In this document: one piece after another, positions 55,171 through 63,817 of the stretch
Numbering within the stretch: the first letter of the stretch is position 1
Layout: the number at the start of each line of letters is the position of its first letter
Assembly (NCBI RefSeq): GCF_900107625.1
Contig: NZ_FNQK01000004.1
Location: 62,001-126,000, forward strand
From: Bizionia paragorgiae
Lineage (GTDB): Bacteria; Bacteroidota; Bacteroidia; Flavobacteriales; Flavobacteriaceae
Reading direction: 5' to 3'
DNA length: 64,000 bases
Notes under the pieces: model-generated
What the model was told of the DNA's origin: nothing
Databases searched by the model: none
Seen by the model: the letters and a program-made list of their open reading frames with translations, nothing else
Program-made: the position numbers and the translations under genes

Positions 55171-57188
55171 TACTTGCTTTTTAAATTAGCCTTGTACATA
55201 TTAACTGCGAGATCGTCTGCTACATTGAAAAATCCAGTTCCAAATGGTCTGTCAAATTTTCCGTTTTCCATGTAGATCATAGCATAAGGCCCTTCGTTTT
55301 TATCAAAGTAATAAAGGCCAAATAATTTTGGGTGCTCTAGGTTTAAAAATTGAGATTGCCTAATAACATATTCAGAATGTGTTTCTATTATAAATCGAAT
55401 ACCGAATTCACTATAAGCAGCCATAAATAAATCTGCGAGTTTAGACTGTAAAGCTGGATGTAAATTTGCTTCAGGCTCTTCTACAACAATTAATTGTTGA
55501 CGTTTATTGCTATATCTAAAACTTGAACTCTTTCTTGTACTATCTATACATAATGCGACTTTAAGTATTATCGCAAATATTTGTCCAGCTCCAAACCCTT
55601 TGTCAACCATATTAACCCAATCATTATCCTCGTAAACTAAAATTTTTGATGCCACGCCATCTATTGACTTTATATCGTAATTATCTCCAATATCAAATTT
55701 TCGCATCCAATTCTTTAAGAAAACACCAGCTTTACTTTTTTTATTTATTGGATTATTAGAGTGTTGTTTTATTAACTCGTTTATATCCGTTGATGTATTA
55801 TTATTGATATATAATCTCGTTTGATTATTTCTATGTGGGCTTAAATGGTCTACAGAAAAGTGTAAAGCGGAGTTGATTCTTTCTCCTAAACGAAAAGCTT
55901 GTGCAGAACCACCACCAGCACCTGCTAATTTAATTGATTTATCATTACTTCTTAAATACTCAGGAAGAACACGCTTAATAATTCTTTCTATTGTTCTTTC
56001 TGATGGGTGAAAATCTTCTAAAGAAAAGCTTGGTCGATAAATTATTACTGATTTTTCTGTAGGAATATTTTCTTCTAATTTTTTATTAGCAATTCGAAGC
56101 TTCTTTTTCGACTCTGTTATTTCTTGTTTTAATGAAATTATTTTTTGGTTAAACCTTTTCAGTTCTTTTTCATAATACAAAATTATTGCTTCTGGATTTG
56201 TACTTGCTATTAATTTATTTGCATCTGTCTGAAATTCTTCAGCTAAAATATTATACGTAATTTCATTAATTTTTGTAGTTGGTTTTTTTTCTATTTCTAA
56301 TCCTTTTGAATTTAGAAACTCTACAGCTCTATCTATCGAAACATTTAATTCTCTTAATACTTTATTAAATCTAATTGTTGGAGGAACATTATTACTGTCC
56401 TCATTTTTCGAAATCGTAGATTCTGGAGTATTTTTATCATTTTTTTTCCCAGTTCCATCACAATTATTACATGGTAAAACTGTTTGCATACGACCTAAAA
56501 TAGTTCCTTTTTCTTTTATTACTTCACCAGAACCATTACAAGCAATACAATTTTGATTTTTTTCTCTTTTACTTTCTTCCTCTACTGTTTCTTTTTTTTT
56601 ATTTTTTATTTTCTTTTCTAATTCTTCAACATTATTCTCTAGTTCGCCGAGCTTCTTTTCGTCATTATACAGCAAATTTTGAATGGTTTTTACCAAATCT
56701 TTATCTTTTGATCTTGCCTCATCATCTTTAGATTCTATGCGCCTTCCAATTAAAGTATCATCAAACTCTAATTGATAATTTAAACCTCCAATATTATAAA
56801 TAGCAAGCTTTGCTTTATCTTCTCTTTCTAATTCTAATTTGACTAACTTACCTTTTCCATTAGTTTTATCTTCACCTGGTTGAAACCAAAATCGAACATC
56901 GTACCCTCTGTTAGAATACTGGAAAAATAAATCTTTATTGTTATGCGCTTTGTTAAGTCTATTAATAGCATTATCAAAACAATCTACTTTATGCTTTCTA
57001 GCCTTTTCACCATTAAAATCTAATTCAAAATGGTTATCAGAATTGATATGATCTTCTAACAATAAAAGTGATTTTAAAATTGTAGATTTTCCAGAATTAT
57101 TGGTTCCAGTTAAAAAGGTAATAGGAGCTAAATCTAAATCCCAAGTTTCCTTAATTTTTCTAAAATTAGATATTTTTATATTTTCCAT
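55170..57188 (-). CDS. OLD/SMC-like AAA ATPase with DnaJ-type zinc hairpin
   Basis: 672 residues. Walker A GTNNSGKST is at 28-36, Walker B IVVEEPEANLHP at about 575-590 and ETHSEYVIR at about 615. Between the two halves is a coiled-coil arm (about 175-210 and 335-385) carrying a zinc finger, CIACNGSG ... CNNCDGTG (Cys214, 217, 240, 243), the CxxCxGxG style of DnaJ. The C-terminal FGIRFIIETHSEY and LFGLYYFDKN match the AbiEii/OLD-type AAA_21 defence ATPases. No TOPRIM is seen. Start of the ATPase-RM transcript, with a leader of about 190 nt. Confidence 0.8.
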   Translation of the reverse strand: MENIKISNFRKIKETWDLDLAPITFLTGTNNSGKSTILKSLLLLEDHINSDNHFELDFNGEKARKHKVDCFDNAINRLNKAHNNKDLFFQYSNRGYDVRFWFQPGEDKTNGKGKLVKLELEREDKAKLAIYNIGGLNYQLEFDDTLIGRRIESKDDEARSKDKDLVKTIQNLLYNDEKKLGELENNVEELEKKIKNKKKETVEEESKREKNQNCIACNGSGEVIKEKGTILGRMQTVLPCNNCDGTGKKNDKNTPESTISKNEDSNNVPPTIRFNKVLRELNVSIDRAVEFLNSKGLEIEKKPTTKINEITYNILAEEFQTDANKLIASTNPEAIILYYEKELKRFNQKIISLKQEITESKKKLRIANKKLEENIPTEKSVIIYRPSFSLEDFHPSERTIERIIKRVLPEYLRSNDKSIKLAGAGGGSAQAFRLGERINSALHFSVDHLSPHRNNQTRLYINNNTSTDINELIKQHSNNPINKKSKAGVFLKNWMRKFDIGDNYDIKSIDGVASKILVYEDNDWVNMVDKGFGAGQIFAIILKVALCIDSTRKSSSFRYSNKRQQLIVVEEPEANLHPALQSKLADLFMAAYSEFGIRFIIETHSEYVIRQSQFLNLEHPKLFGLYYFDKNEGPYAMIYMENGKFDRPFGTGFFNVADDLAVNMYKANLKSK

Positions 57189-57386
57189 TTCTTACTTTTA
57201 AATCTATATTAATAACTCAAATGAAACTTTCTTGAGTTAAAAGTTAGCTTCTTATTAGACCTTCTTAAATGTATTATTATCCAAAACTTAGATAAAAACT
57301 ATTTTAATTCAATCTACCCGTATATTTAAATTGACCTATTGGCTTATATCAATTGTCAAAAGATTAGTTATTTCTTAATGACAAGG

Positions 57387-57421
57387 CAAATATTAAATAA
57401 ATGCATGCACCTATTCTGCAT
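57387..57421 (-). promoter_or_regulatory. Palindromic operator and -7 box of the ATPase/RM operon
   Basis: Minus strand: ATGCA-GAATAGG-TGCAT (57421-57405), then exactly 10 nt (GCATTTATTT), then AATATTTG (57394-57387). The palindrome straddles the stop codon of the WYL regulator gene. Transcription would begin near 57380, about 190 nt before the ATPase ATG. Confidence 0.65.
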
Positions 57422-58424
57422 AGTTGTAATTATTACTTGTTTCTTTAATTAAATCAATCATTTTCAATCTTACCTTAGCTGGCTCTAAAATTTCCAAATC
57501 CGGACCAAATGCCAAAAGTTGTTGATAAAGTTCTTGATTAGGTATCACCTCAATCGTCATAGAACAATTGGATTGATCTTCTTTATATATTTTTTGTGTT
57601 CCATGTAAAGGCTTTGTCAACACATAGTTAATACGCTGTTCTGAAAACCTTAAAACTATTTTTTCTACTTTACCTTCTTCGGGTTTGGTTACACCAATAA
57701 TATCATCAAAATAGTCCAGCCAATTAATAGTACTGGACTCAAAACTAGCGTTCAATTCTTCAATACCAGTTATTCTATCTAATGGGTAATTAGAAATGGA
57801 TTTATACTCTTCGTTAAAACAAAATAGAAACCAACGGTTATTATATTGCTTTATATGATACGGACAAACAACAACATCAAATTCAGGTTTACCATAGGGT
57901 TCATAGGTAATCTTAACTTGTTTCCGTTTTAATATCATATTAAACAAAGTCCCGATATGCTCACGGCCTTTTAAATCTAAATTTTCTTGATAGCTAATAA
58001 TACCATTATCTCCACTTTCAACCAATTGAAACGCTTGTTCCATTCTGGGTATTAGTTCTTCTAACCATGAAAACTCTGCTCGGTGTTTGTATCTGGATAA
58101 AATTGCAATGGTAGTTTCTAGTTGTTCTACATCATTAACATTCAAGGGGTGGTTTGCAATAGAGAAATTTTTATCTTGATATTGAAAAGCTTTTTTTCTA
58201 CCCTTTTTTAAGGTTTCATCAAATTCTATCGCCCATCCAGCATCAGATTTCATATGCTCGATATCATACTGAAGCTGACGCAATTTTATACCTTCTGTAC
58301 CCAATTCAAACAAGACATAATTTACTTCATTTAAAAGATCATCATAATCAAACAAGCGATTGTGATTGTTAAAACAGCGATCTAAAATGGTGTATCGAAT
58401 TTGGGCATGTCTATTGGTGGCCAT
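57411..58424 (-). CDS. WYL-domain transcriptional regulator
   Basis: 337 residues. An N-terminal winged helix (about 1-75, HAQIRYTILDRCFNN ... LRQLQYDIEHMKSD) is followed by a WYL domain (about 165-235, VKITYEPYGKPEF ... YHIKQYNNRWFLFCFNEE ... ISNYPLDRI) and a C-terminal WCX-type extension (VLTKPLHGTQKIYKED ... QQLLAFGPDLEILEP). This wHTH-WYL-WCX layout is that of BrxR/CapW-type regulators, which bind palindromes before defence operons. Its last codons overlap one of the three shared palindromes. It is the best candidate for the island regulator; no matching site is seen before its own gene. Confidence 0.9.
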   Translation of the reverse strand: MATNRHAQIRYTILDRCFNNHNRLFDYDDLLNEVNYVLFELGTEGIKLRQLQYDIEHMKSDAGWAIEFDETLKKGRKKAFQYQDKNFSIANHPLNVNDVEQLETTIAILSRYKHRAEFSWLEELIPRMEQAFQLVESGDNGIISYQENLDLKGREHIGTLFNMILKRKQVKITYEPYGKPEFDVVVCPYHIKQYNNRWFLFCFNEEYKSISNYPLDRITGIEELNASFESSTINWLDYFDDIIGVTKPEEGKVEKIVLRFSEQRINYVLTKPLHGTQKIYKEDQSNCSMTIEVIPNQELYQQLLAFGPDLEILEPAKVRLKMIDLIKETSNNYNYAE

Positions 58425-58493
58425 TATAAACTATTGATTTGGTTGGAATGCATTAATTTTTAAAAAGTTAAATCGTCTGCTTAGATATTTATA

Positions 58494-58784
58494 CTACTGA
58501 TTTTCTTCTTCTAACGCTTTTGTTAACAGTATTCGTGATAAATATCTTAAATGGGCAGAAACCCCGTTCAATCTTAAAACGACTAAATCACCGGGAAACC
58601 ACTTAATTATTCCTGCATCACTACAACACATAAACTTGCCATCTTTTGGTTCTAAATCAATTTTAAAAAATAGACAGTTTTCTTCAGGACAAAAAAATCG
58701 ATCTCCTATTTTTAAAAGGTGAGAAGAAATCTTCTTGTCCATTAAGTTAATTCTGCCTTCAATATCAAATTTCACATTTGCCAT
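58494..58784 (-). CDS. Small protein of unknown function
   Basis: 96 residues. MANVKFDIEGRINLMDKKISSHLLKIGDRFFCPEENCLFFKIDLEP with a C-x4-C (PEENC) pair and a further CC at 53-54, which could make a metal site, then GIIKWFPGDLVVLRLNG, a beta-barrel-like stretch. No family recognised. It is preceded immediately by the 136-bp leader element A and lies 69 bp before the WYL gene, with which it may be co-transcribed. Confidence 0.65.
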   Translation of the reverse strand: MANVKFDIEGRINLMDKKISSHLLKIGDRFFCPEENCLFFKIDLEPKDGKFMCCSDAGIIKWFPGDLVVLRLNGVSAHLRYLSRILLTKALEEENQ

Positions 58785-58808
58785 AATATAATACTTGTAC
58801 TTTTTTAC

Positions 58809-58944
58809 TCACAATAGCCCATAAAAAAATGCTCGTGAAAGCATCGTATACCACTATTGCAATACGGTTGTTTGGTTTGGACTATAAATATAGGAATTAC
58901 AGTGTATCTATTACTGTAAAAATTCGTAATGAGAAGAAATAATT
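58809..58944. repeat. 136-bp leader element, copy A
   Basis: About 85-90% identical to 63572-63708. Read on the minus strand, it contains the palindrome TTACAGT-N9-ACTGTAA (58897-58919), a TATATTTA -7-like box 5 nt after it, and a hairpin with a T-run (ATGCT/AGCAT then TTTTTTT) 25-45 nt before the next ATG. It stands directly upstream of the small gene at 58784. Either a leader with attenuator or a promoter plus terminator. Confidence 0.75.
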
Positions 58945-58960
58945 AATATTCGTTTTTATT

Positions 58961-59092
58961 ATGAGCAATTATGCAATAAAATGCCATATCTGTACACAAA
59001 TTCATCAAAGTACCAAGATTATAAAAGCCCAACAACACCTAAAATTCGGCCCTAAGAATAGCCGATATGTAACTATCACTCAAGTTTTTTAA
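58961..59092 (+). CDS. Possible small ORF, 43 aa
   Basis: ATG to TAA: starts MSNYAIKCHICTQIHQSTK with a CxxC and ends RYVTITQVF. The only open frame in the 216-bp remainder of this gap. Without a recognised promoter or family it may be chance. Confidence 0.25.
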   Translation: MSNYAIKCHICTQIHQSTKIIKAQQHLKFGPKNSRYVTITQVF

Positions 59093-59159
59093 GCACAAAT
59101 GAATATAACCAAATAATAGGTTTATGCTTTTTTTTTGTTTTAATAAAAGAGCTTTGCTT

Positions 59160-60350
59160 CTAATTGGTTTTTGTTACGGTCTTTTTAATATTTTTAACTA
59201 TATAAATATTATAAATGCTCACTAAAATAATAGCGAGAATAAAACCAATAACAAATATTTGGTTTTTACTTTCTGAGAAATCAAAAACGGTTTTAAATTT
59301 TTTAACATATACTGAACGCAGATAATAACTAAAAACAATACCAAGAACAACCGCTAGTATCGTTATTATACTAATAATAACTTGGTAGAATCTAGCTATA
59401 TTTTGATACGAGTAACCTATGGAATAGAGGTTAACAATCACTTCTTTGTTTTTTTGAATTACAAGATTAAAACTTAATAAAATAAAAGCTATTGATAATG
59501 CAATAATGACCAATGCAATACCAGATATGAAAATTAATGCTGATTTAAAAATAAATGAGAGTTTGCTAAACTCTAATTTATCTTTGCTTATATCATAATT
59601 ATTATCGTTAAAATAGCGTAGTATATTATCGTCTGATAAATTATCCAATTCAACTAAAACTCTACTTATTCGAGACGTTTCTGTACGACCAAATTTTGTA
59701 TTTGCATAGCTTAAAAATGCTTCAGGGACTAATATGGAATTTATTTTATTTGAAAACCCCACAATTTTTGAGCTGTAAATTTCTGTGTTATTATTACCAA
59801 ACACTTTAAGATTAAACTCTACTTGCGAAATCGTATTTTTCGATAATACCGGCAAACCTTGACTTTCTGCGAATCCGAAATTATAAAGTGTTAAATAAGA
59901 TTCTGGAATAACTATAGGTACGAAATTTTGAGATTTTTCCCATTGCCAATCTTCCACCTTAACATCTAAATAAGCATCAGGGATACTTTCAAAAAACAAG
60001 TCCGTTTGAAAAAGCGGTATGCTTTCCGAATGATTAGAAAATGCTTTTATTTTAAAATTAGCATTATTAAAAACAGATATATTTTTAATAAATGGTTGTG
60101 CTTGTAATTCCTCTAATTCTTTTGGAGTAAAATATATTTTTTGTTTATCGATAGATTTAAATACCGAAACTTGTTTGCTTATCACAGCTGTTTTAGTGTT
60201 GAAAACATCTGTTTTTTCGTTTAATATAGGTTTAGCGTCTATAAATAATTGAATTGTAGATACAATAATAAACACACCAATAAGTAAGGTTAGCACATAA
60301 CCGAACAATTGCGTTTTTACAAGCGTTTTTTTCTGTAATTTTATAAGCAT
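59160..60350 (-). CDS. FtsX-like ABC transporter permease
   Basis: 396 residues. MacB/FtsX layout: one N-terminal membrane helix (about 18-36), a ~220-residue extracytoplasmic domain, then three C-terminal helices (about 275-298, 317-340, 365-385). It would pair with the ATPase encoded just upstream (2 bp apart). Such permeases act in lipoprotein, lipid or peptide extraction rather than classical import. Only one permease is encoded, so it may work as a homodimer. Confidence 0.8.
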   Translation of the reverse strand: MLIKLQKKTLVKTQLFGYVLTLLIGVFIIVSTIQLFIDAKPILNEKTDVFNTKTAVISKQVSVFKSIDKQKIYFTPKELEELQAQPFIKNISVFNNANFKIKAFSNHSESIPLFQTDLFFESIPDAYLDVKVEDWQWEKSQNFVPIVIPESYLTLYNFGFAESQGLPVLSKNTISQVEFNLKVFGNNNTEIYSSKIVGFSNKINSILVPEAFLSYANTKFGRTETSRISRVLVELDNLSDDNILRYFNDNNYDISKDKLEFSKLSFIFKSALIFISGIALVIIALSIAFILLSFNLVIQKNKEVIVNLYSIGYSYQNIARFYQVIISIITILAVVLGIVFSYYLRSVYVKKFKTVFDFSESKNQIFVIGFILAIILVSIYNIYIVKNIKKTVTKTN

Positions 60351-60352
60351 TA

Positions 60353-60982
60353 TTACAAATTTATTGTAGCATTAAAATTAAAGACATGTACCATATCCAA
60401 AGCTGTCATTAGTATACCTGCATTCTGTTGCATGGCTTCATTTTGAATTAATGCTGAGGCTATTTTAATATTAGTAGGATCTAGATGACTAAAAGGTTCA
60501 TCTAATAATATAAATTGGAAAGGTTGACATAACGCCCTAATTATAGCAACGCGCTGTTTTTGTCCTAAGGACAAGTTTTCTACCAAGCTATCTCTTTTAT
60601 GTTCTAGGCCAAGTTGGTTAATAAATGCATCAATTTCGTCTTGAGTTTTATGATGTGTTAAATTATTCTTGAGCACTATATTTTGATAGACGCTAAGGCT
60701 TGAAAATAATTTAAAATCTTGAAAAACATAACTTAATTTTTCTTTCCGCAATCTAAGTACGTTAATTTCTGTTTTAGAATTATAGCTAATCCTCCCCTGA
60801 TAATTAGTGCTGCTTCCGTAAATAAAATTTAAAATTGAGGTTTTACCGTGGCCAGAATTAGCCTTTATTAAATAGTTTTTTCCGTGACTAAAAACAACAT
60901 TGGGTTGCATATATATGTCAGAGTTCGAAACTTCGATCTCTGACATATAGGATGGTTTTATGTTATTTAAAATTATAGTCAT
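60353..60982 (-). CDS. ABC transporter ATP-binding protein
   Basis: 209 residues. Walker A reads KANSGHGKTSIL (GxGKTS with an unusual His), Q-loop VFQDFKLFSSLSV, signature LSLGQKQRVAIIRAL, Walker B FILLDEPFSHLDP. LolD/MacB-type small nucleotide-binding subunit for the FtsX-like permease next to it (2 bp). The start is 8 bp from the upstream DUF4836 lipoprotein gene, so the three genes form one operon. Confidence 0.88.
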   Translation of the reverse strand: MTIILNNIKPSYMSEIEVSNSDIYMQPNVVFSHGKNYLIKANSGHGKTSILNFIYGSSTNYQGRISYNSKTEINVLRLRKEKLSYVFQDFKLFSSLSVYQNIVLKNNLTHHKTQDEIDAFINQLGLEHKRDSLVENLSLGQKQRVAIIRALCQPFQFILLDEPFSHLDPTNIKIASALIQNEAMQQNAGILMTALDMVHVFNFNATINL

Positions 60983-60989
60983 AAATAAA

Positions 60990-62618
60990 TTATAATCTCA
61001 TATAACTATTAAAGCTTTTATCCATAAGATTTAGCATTGCATTTAAGCTGTTTTTACCTTCGTCTTTAGTTTTTAAATCTATTTGCATTGCATAATTATC
61101 TATCTGCTTTAACTCTACAGATGATGCAAAATCACTCCACATATTAATAACCTTAGCACCTCTACTATTCTTATCTTTATTAATTTCATCTTTTATAGTT
61201 TTAGGATAGGTATCAAAATCTAAATTCACATAGGCATATAACGGATTATTTTTAAAATTTGAAACTACATCTGACTCTGACAAATTATCTGAAATTAACC
61301 CGCCATTTTTAAAGGCTTTTATGCTTGATTTATCATTAGTAAGGTAACATGTGTTAGAATTAAATGCTATGTACATGTCAAATTTATTATCAATTTTAAT
61401 TTCGTAGTAATCACTTCGTTTTTGTAAATTCTTTTCTGGAATTTTTTCAATAAGTTGCTGAACATACGTGCTAGTCGACATATCAAAAGCTAGCCCCATA
61501 ATTGGTAAAGGTTCTGTTTTGGTAACATTATTATATCTGTAATTACGGTAAGTATATTCTACTTCTTTTATATCCATCAAATTAAAAACGACACTACCCT
61601 TAAAACTCTCAACAAAATCTTTGAGTGGAAAGCCCAATTGCTTTTCGAAATTGCTTTCCATTTTGTCAAAATCCTTCTCAGATTTAAAAATATTGTAATA
61701 TGCCAAAGGATTGATAGAAACTCTAGCATTTGCTAAACTATTTTTAGGTAAATAATTAAGTAAATCTGCATTGAAATTTGTGCTTAAAACTGGATTTTCT
61801 TCTACCATTTTTTTCACATCTTCGTTTGGGAATAATTGCCATTGTATAGACATCTTATTATCCTCAAAATTTAGATGAGCCCCCACATAGTTATCTGTGA
61901 AATCAAAATCTACGCCACGCATCATACGCTTGTATTGGTAACTATCTTCTAGAAGATCGGTTGAAAACCAAAGACTAACATCTTTTTTATTGTTGTAAAA
62001 CGCAGTAAAATCTATGTTTTCACTAATCTGATTTTTCTCGTTTAATTCAAAGAGTGTTTTTATGGTTAAGTCGAAATTCTTTCGGCTTTTAATATTTTTT
62101 GAAGCTAAACAAATCACCTTATTATTATCCCACGCAAAAGCAACTTCTTTATTTACGATCGTATACTTATAGGTCTTTTCGTTCTCCACATCAAAAGAAA
62201 TATCTCCTTTATCTAATAGATTTTCAATAAAAATTGTAAACTTTTCTTCATTTTTAAGATCCATTGACATTGCAAAATATTGCTCGTCTTTCGCCTCATT
62301 AACATAAAACATAAATAAATCGTTAGTGAAATCTAATCCTGTTTCAGTAGGATCATCAATCACATTTTCCAGCATACGTGAAACTTTTTTATTTTCATTC
62401 CTAATTTCTCTTTTAAAGGATTTAAACATATCAAATTGCTCTAAATCATTCAATTCTCCTTTTTTAATTAAACTATAGACATCAATAACTGTGACCACAT
62501 TTGTACTCTCGGGTATAATAGACAAACTTTTGGGTTCGCTATTGCATGAACTAAGTATTATAAGGGATAAACTTAGGATAACGACTTTAATAAATTGAAT
62601 TGATTTTAATGATTTCAT
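60990..62618 (-). CDS. DUF4836-like lipoprotein
   Basis: 542 residues. Signal peptide with lipobox Cys (about residue 25, LIILSSC). SLSIIPESTNVVTVIDVYSLIKKGEL and further repeats of the pattern suit the DUF4836 family, Bacteroidota surface or periplasmic lipoproteins of unknown role, here with about 500 residues of alternating strands. First gene of the ABC operon, so it may be the transporter's lipoprotein partner; that is an inference. Confidence 0.75.
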   Translation of the reverse strand: MKSLKSIQFIKVVILSLSLIILSSCNSEPKSLSIIPESTNVVTVIDVYSLIKKGELNDLEQFDMFKSFKREIRNENKKVSRMLENVIDDPTETGLDFTNDLFMFYVNEAKDEQYFAMSMDLKNEEKFTIFIENLLDKGDISFDVENEKTYKYTIVNKEVAFAWDNNKVICLASKNIKSRKNFDLTIKTLFELNEKNQISENIDFTAFYNNKKDVSLWFSTDLLEDSYQYKRMMRGVDFDFTDNYVGAHLNFEDNKMSIQWQLFPNEDVKKMVEENPVLSTNFNADLLNYLPKNSLANARVSINPLAYYNIFKSEKDFDKMESNFEKQLGFPLKDFVESFKGSVVFNLMDIKEVEYTYRNYRYNNVTKTEPLPIMGLAFDMSTSTYVQQLIEKIPEKNLQKRSDYYEIKIDNKFDMYIAFNSNTCYLTNDKSSIKAFKNGGLISDNLSESDVVSNFKNNPLYAYVNLDFDTYPKTIKDEINKDKNSRGAKVINMWSDFASSVELKQIDNYAMQIDLKTKDEGKNSLNAMLNLMDKSFNSYMRL

Positions 62619-62711
62619 GTATAAAATTGTTTAGTTTAATTGGTTACGCATTACTGATTAATATTGTATAGCTATGTTATTTCTAAATTATATTAAATTA
62701 GAACATTACAT

Positions 62712-63089
62712 TCACATTACCTTAGAAGCTAAATATTTCTGAACTTCATAAACGTCTATGCTTTTATTAAATTTCTTGCTCACTGAAGGTGTGTTTTCGC
62801 TAGAGATCCAAATTTTTAATTCGGCATCCAAGTCGAAAGTTCCAGAGGTTTCTAAAGAGAATCTTGAGATACTTTTATAGGGCATAGACTTATACTCTAT
62901 TTTACTCCCTGTTAAACCTTGAATATCTATAAGTATCAAGCGTTTATTGGTGAACATAAACACATCCCTAAATAGTTTAAACCCAAGTTCAATCTGCTCG
63001 CTATCGGTTAATAATCTTCCGTACTTCTCCGTTAACTGTTCTACAGAGGCTTGACTTGCATTTCCTAATATTTTATTGAGTAATCCCAT
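62712..63089 (-). CDS. PH-domain (bPH) protein
   Basis: 125 residues. MGLLNKILGNASQASVEQLTEKYGRLLTDSEQIELGFKLFRDVFMFTNKRLILIDIQG: a helix followed by the bacterial pleckstrin-homology pattern (FTNKRLILIDIQGLTGSKIEYKSMPYKSISRFSLETSGTFD). Small cytoplasmic or peripheral protein of unknown ligand. Upstream of the lipoprotein gene on the same strand (93 bp). Confidence 0.88.
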   Translation of the reverse strand: MGLLNKILGNASQASVEQLTEKYGRLLTDSEQIELGFKLFRDVFMFTNKRLILIDIQGLTGSKIEYKSMPYKSISRFSLETSGTFDLDAELKIWISSENTPSVSKKFNKSIDVYEVQKYLASKVM

Positions 63090-63195
63090 GATTTTAATTT
63101 ATGGTGTTGGTGTTTTAAATATATTATTTGTAGTGAGATGGAATCTCGTTGATGTTACCAATAAAAATGACCTTACATCTTTATTACTTTGAGAA

Positions 63196-63552
63196 TTAAC
63201 TAGGCCCACAATTTAAATTGTCTTTGTAGGGTGCTATGTATTTCCAATAGGCTTTACCTGCACTGACTAGATAATGAGAAGAATATTTCAGTTTTGTATC
63301 TGAAGCCACTTGATAGATATACTCGTCACAAGACATACTGTACTTTCTATTAAAACATACCACAGCAAAATATAAGTTGCCATTAGTAGATTTTACTTCA
63401 TAAAAGGTCACTTTAGAAATTGAAGTGCTTGTATAACTGGTATAAGTGGTCCCTGTGTTTTTGGATTTGATAAGCTCTATAAACTCATCACAGGTTTGTG
63501 CGCTGGTAGATATACTAAATAGTATAAGTAACGCCAGGATAATAGCTTTCAT
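63196..63552 (-). CDS. Secreted KTSC-like small protein
   Basis: 118 residues with a signal peptide (MKAIILALLILFSISTSAQ). TSTSISKVTFYEVKSTNGNLYFAVVCF ... EYIYQVASDTKLKYSSHYLVSAGKAYWKYIAPY follows the strand and Ser/Gly order of KTSC domains (S-x-I-x-x-V ... Y-x-Y-x-x-V ... SxGxYFN), with Trp/Lys changes in the last motif. Cysteines at about 21, 67, 75 and 115 may form disulfides. Immediately downstream of leader element B. Confidence 0.6.
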   Translation of the reverse strand: MKAIILALLILFSISTSAQTCDEFIELIKSKNTGTTYTSYTSTSISKVTFYEVKSTNGNLYFAVVCFNRKYSMSCDEYIYQVASDTKLKYSSHYLVSAGKAYWKYIAPYKDNLNCGPS

Positions 63553-63571
63553 TAGGTTGATTTTTTTTTAA

Positions 63572-63708
63572 TCACATCAGCCCATAAAAAGATGCTCGTA
63601 AAAAGCATCATACTAAGCTATTGTAATACGGTTGTTTGGTTTGGGCTATAAATATAGGAATTACAGTGTATCTATTACTGTAAAAAATCGTAATGAGAGG
63701 AAAATAAT
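63572..63708. repeat. 136-bp leader element, copy B
   Basis: Second copy of the element at 58809-58944, with the palindrome TTACAGT-N9-ACTGTAA and the hairpin before a T-rich stretch, placed at the same distance (about 20 bp) upstream of an ATG, here that of the KTSC-like gene. Confidence 0.75.
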
Positions 63709-63817
63709 TTAAATTTAAAACAAAGACTTTTTTAAGTACTGACGCTCGCACATTTAAATCAATACAGACGTAGTGGAGCCCGACTACATGGCGGTTATAC
63801 AGCGCAATCTCAAGGCC

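Noticed and set aside
54181-57188. Gabija (GajA/GajB) system
   Set aside because: No TOPRIM domain in the ATPase and no UvrD-like helicase as partner.
58961-59092. Confident gene for the 43-aa CxxC frame
   Set aside because: Only one CxxC, no promoter and no recognised family; kept as a low-confidence feature only.
35121-63693. 15-bp match TGTAAAAAATCGTAA at 35121 and in leader element B, as possible attachment sites
   Set aside because: AT-rich, expected by chance in 64 kb of this composition, and there is no integrase.
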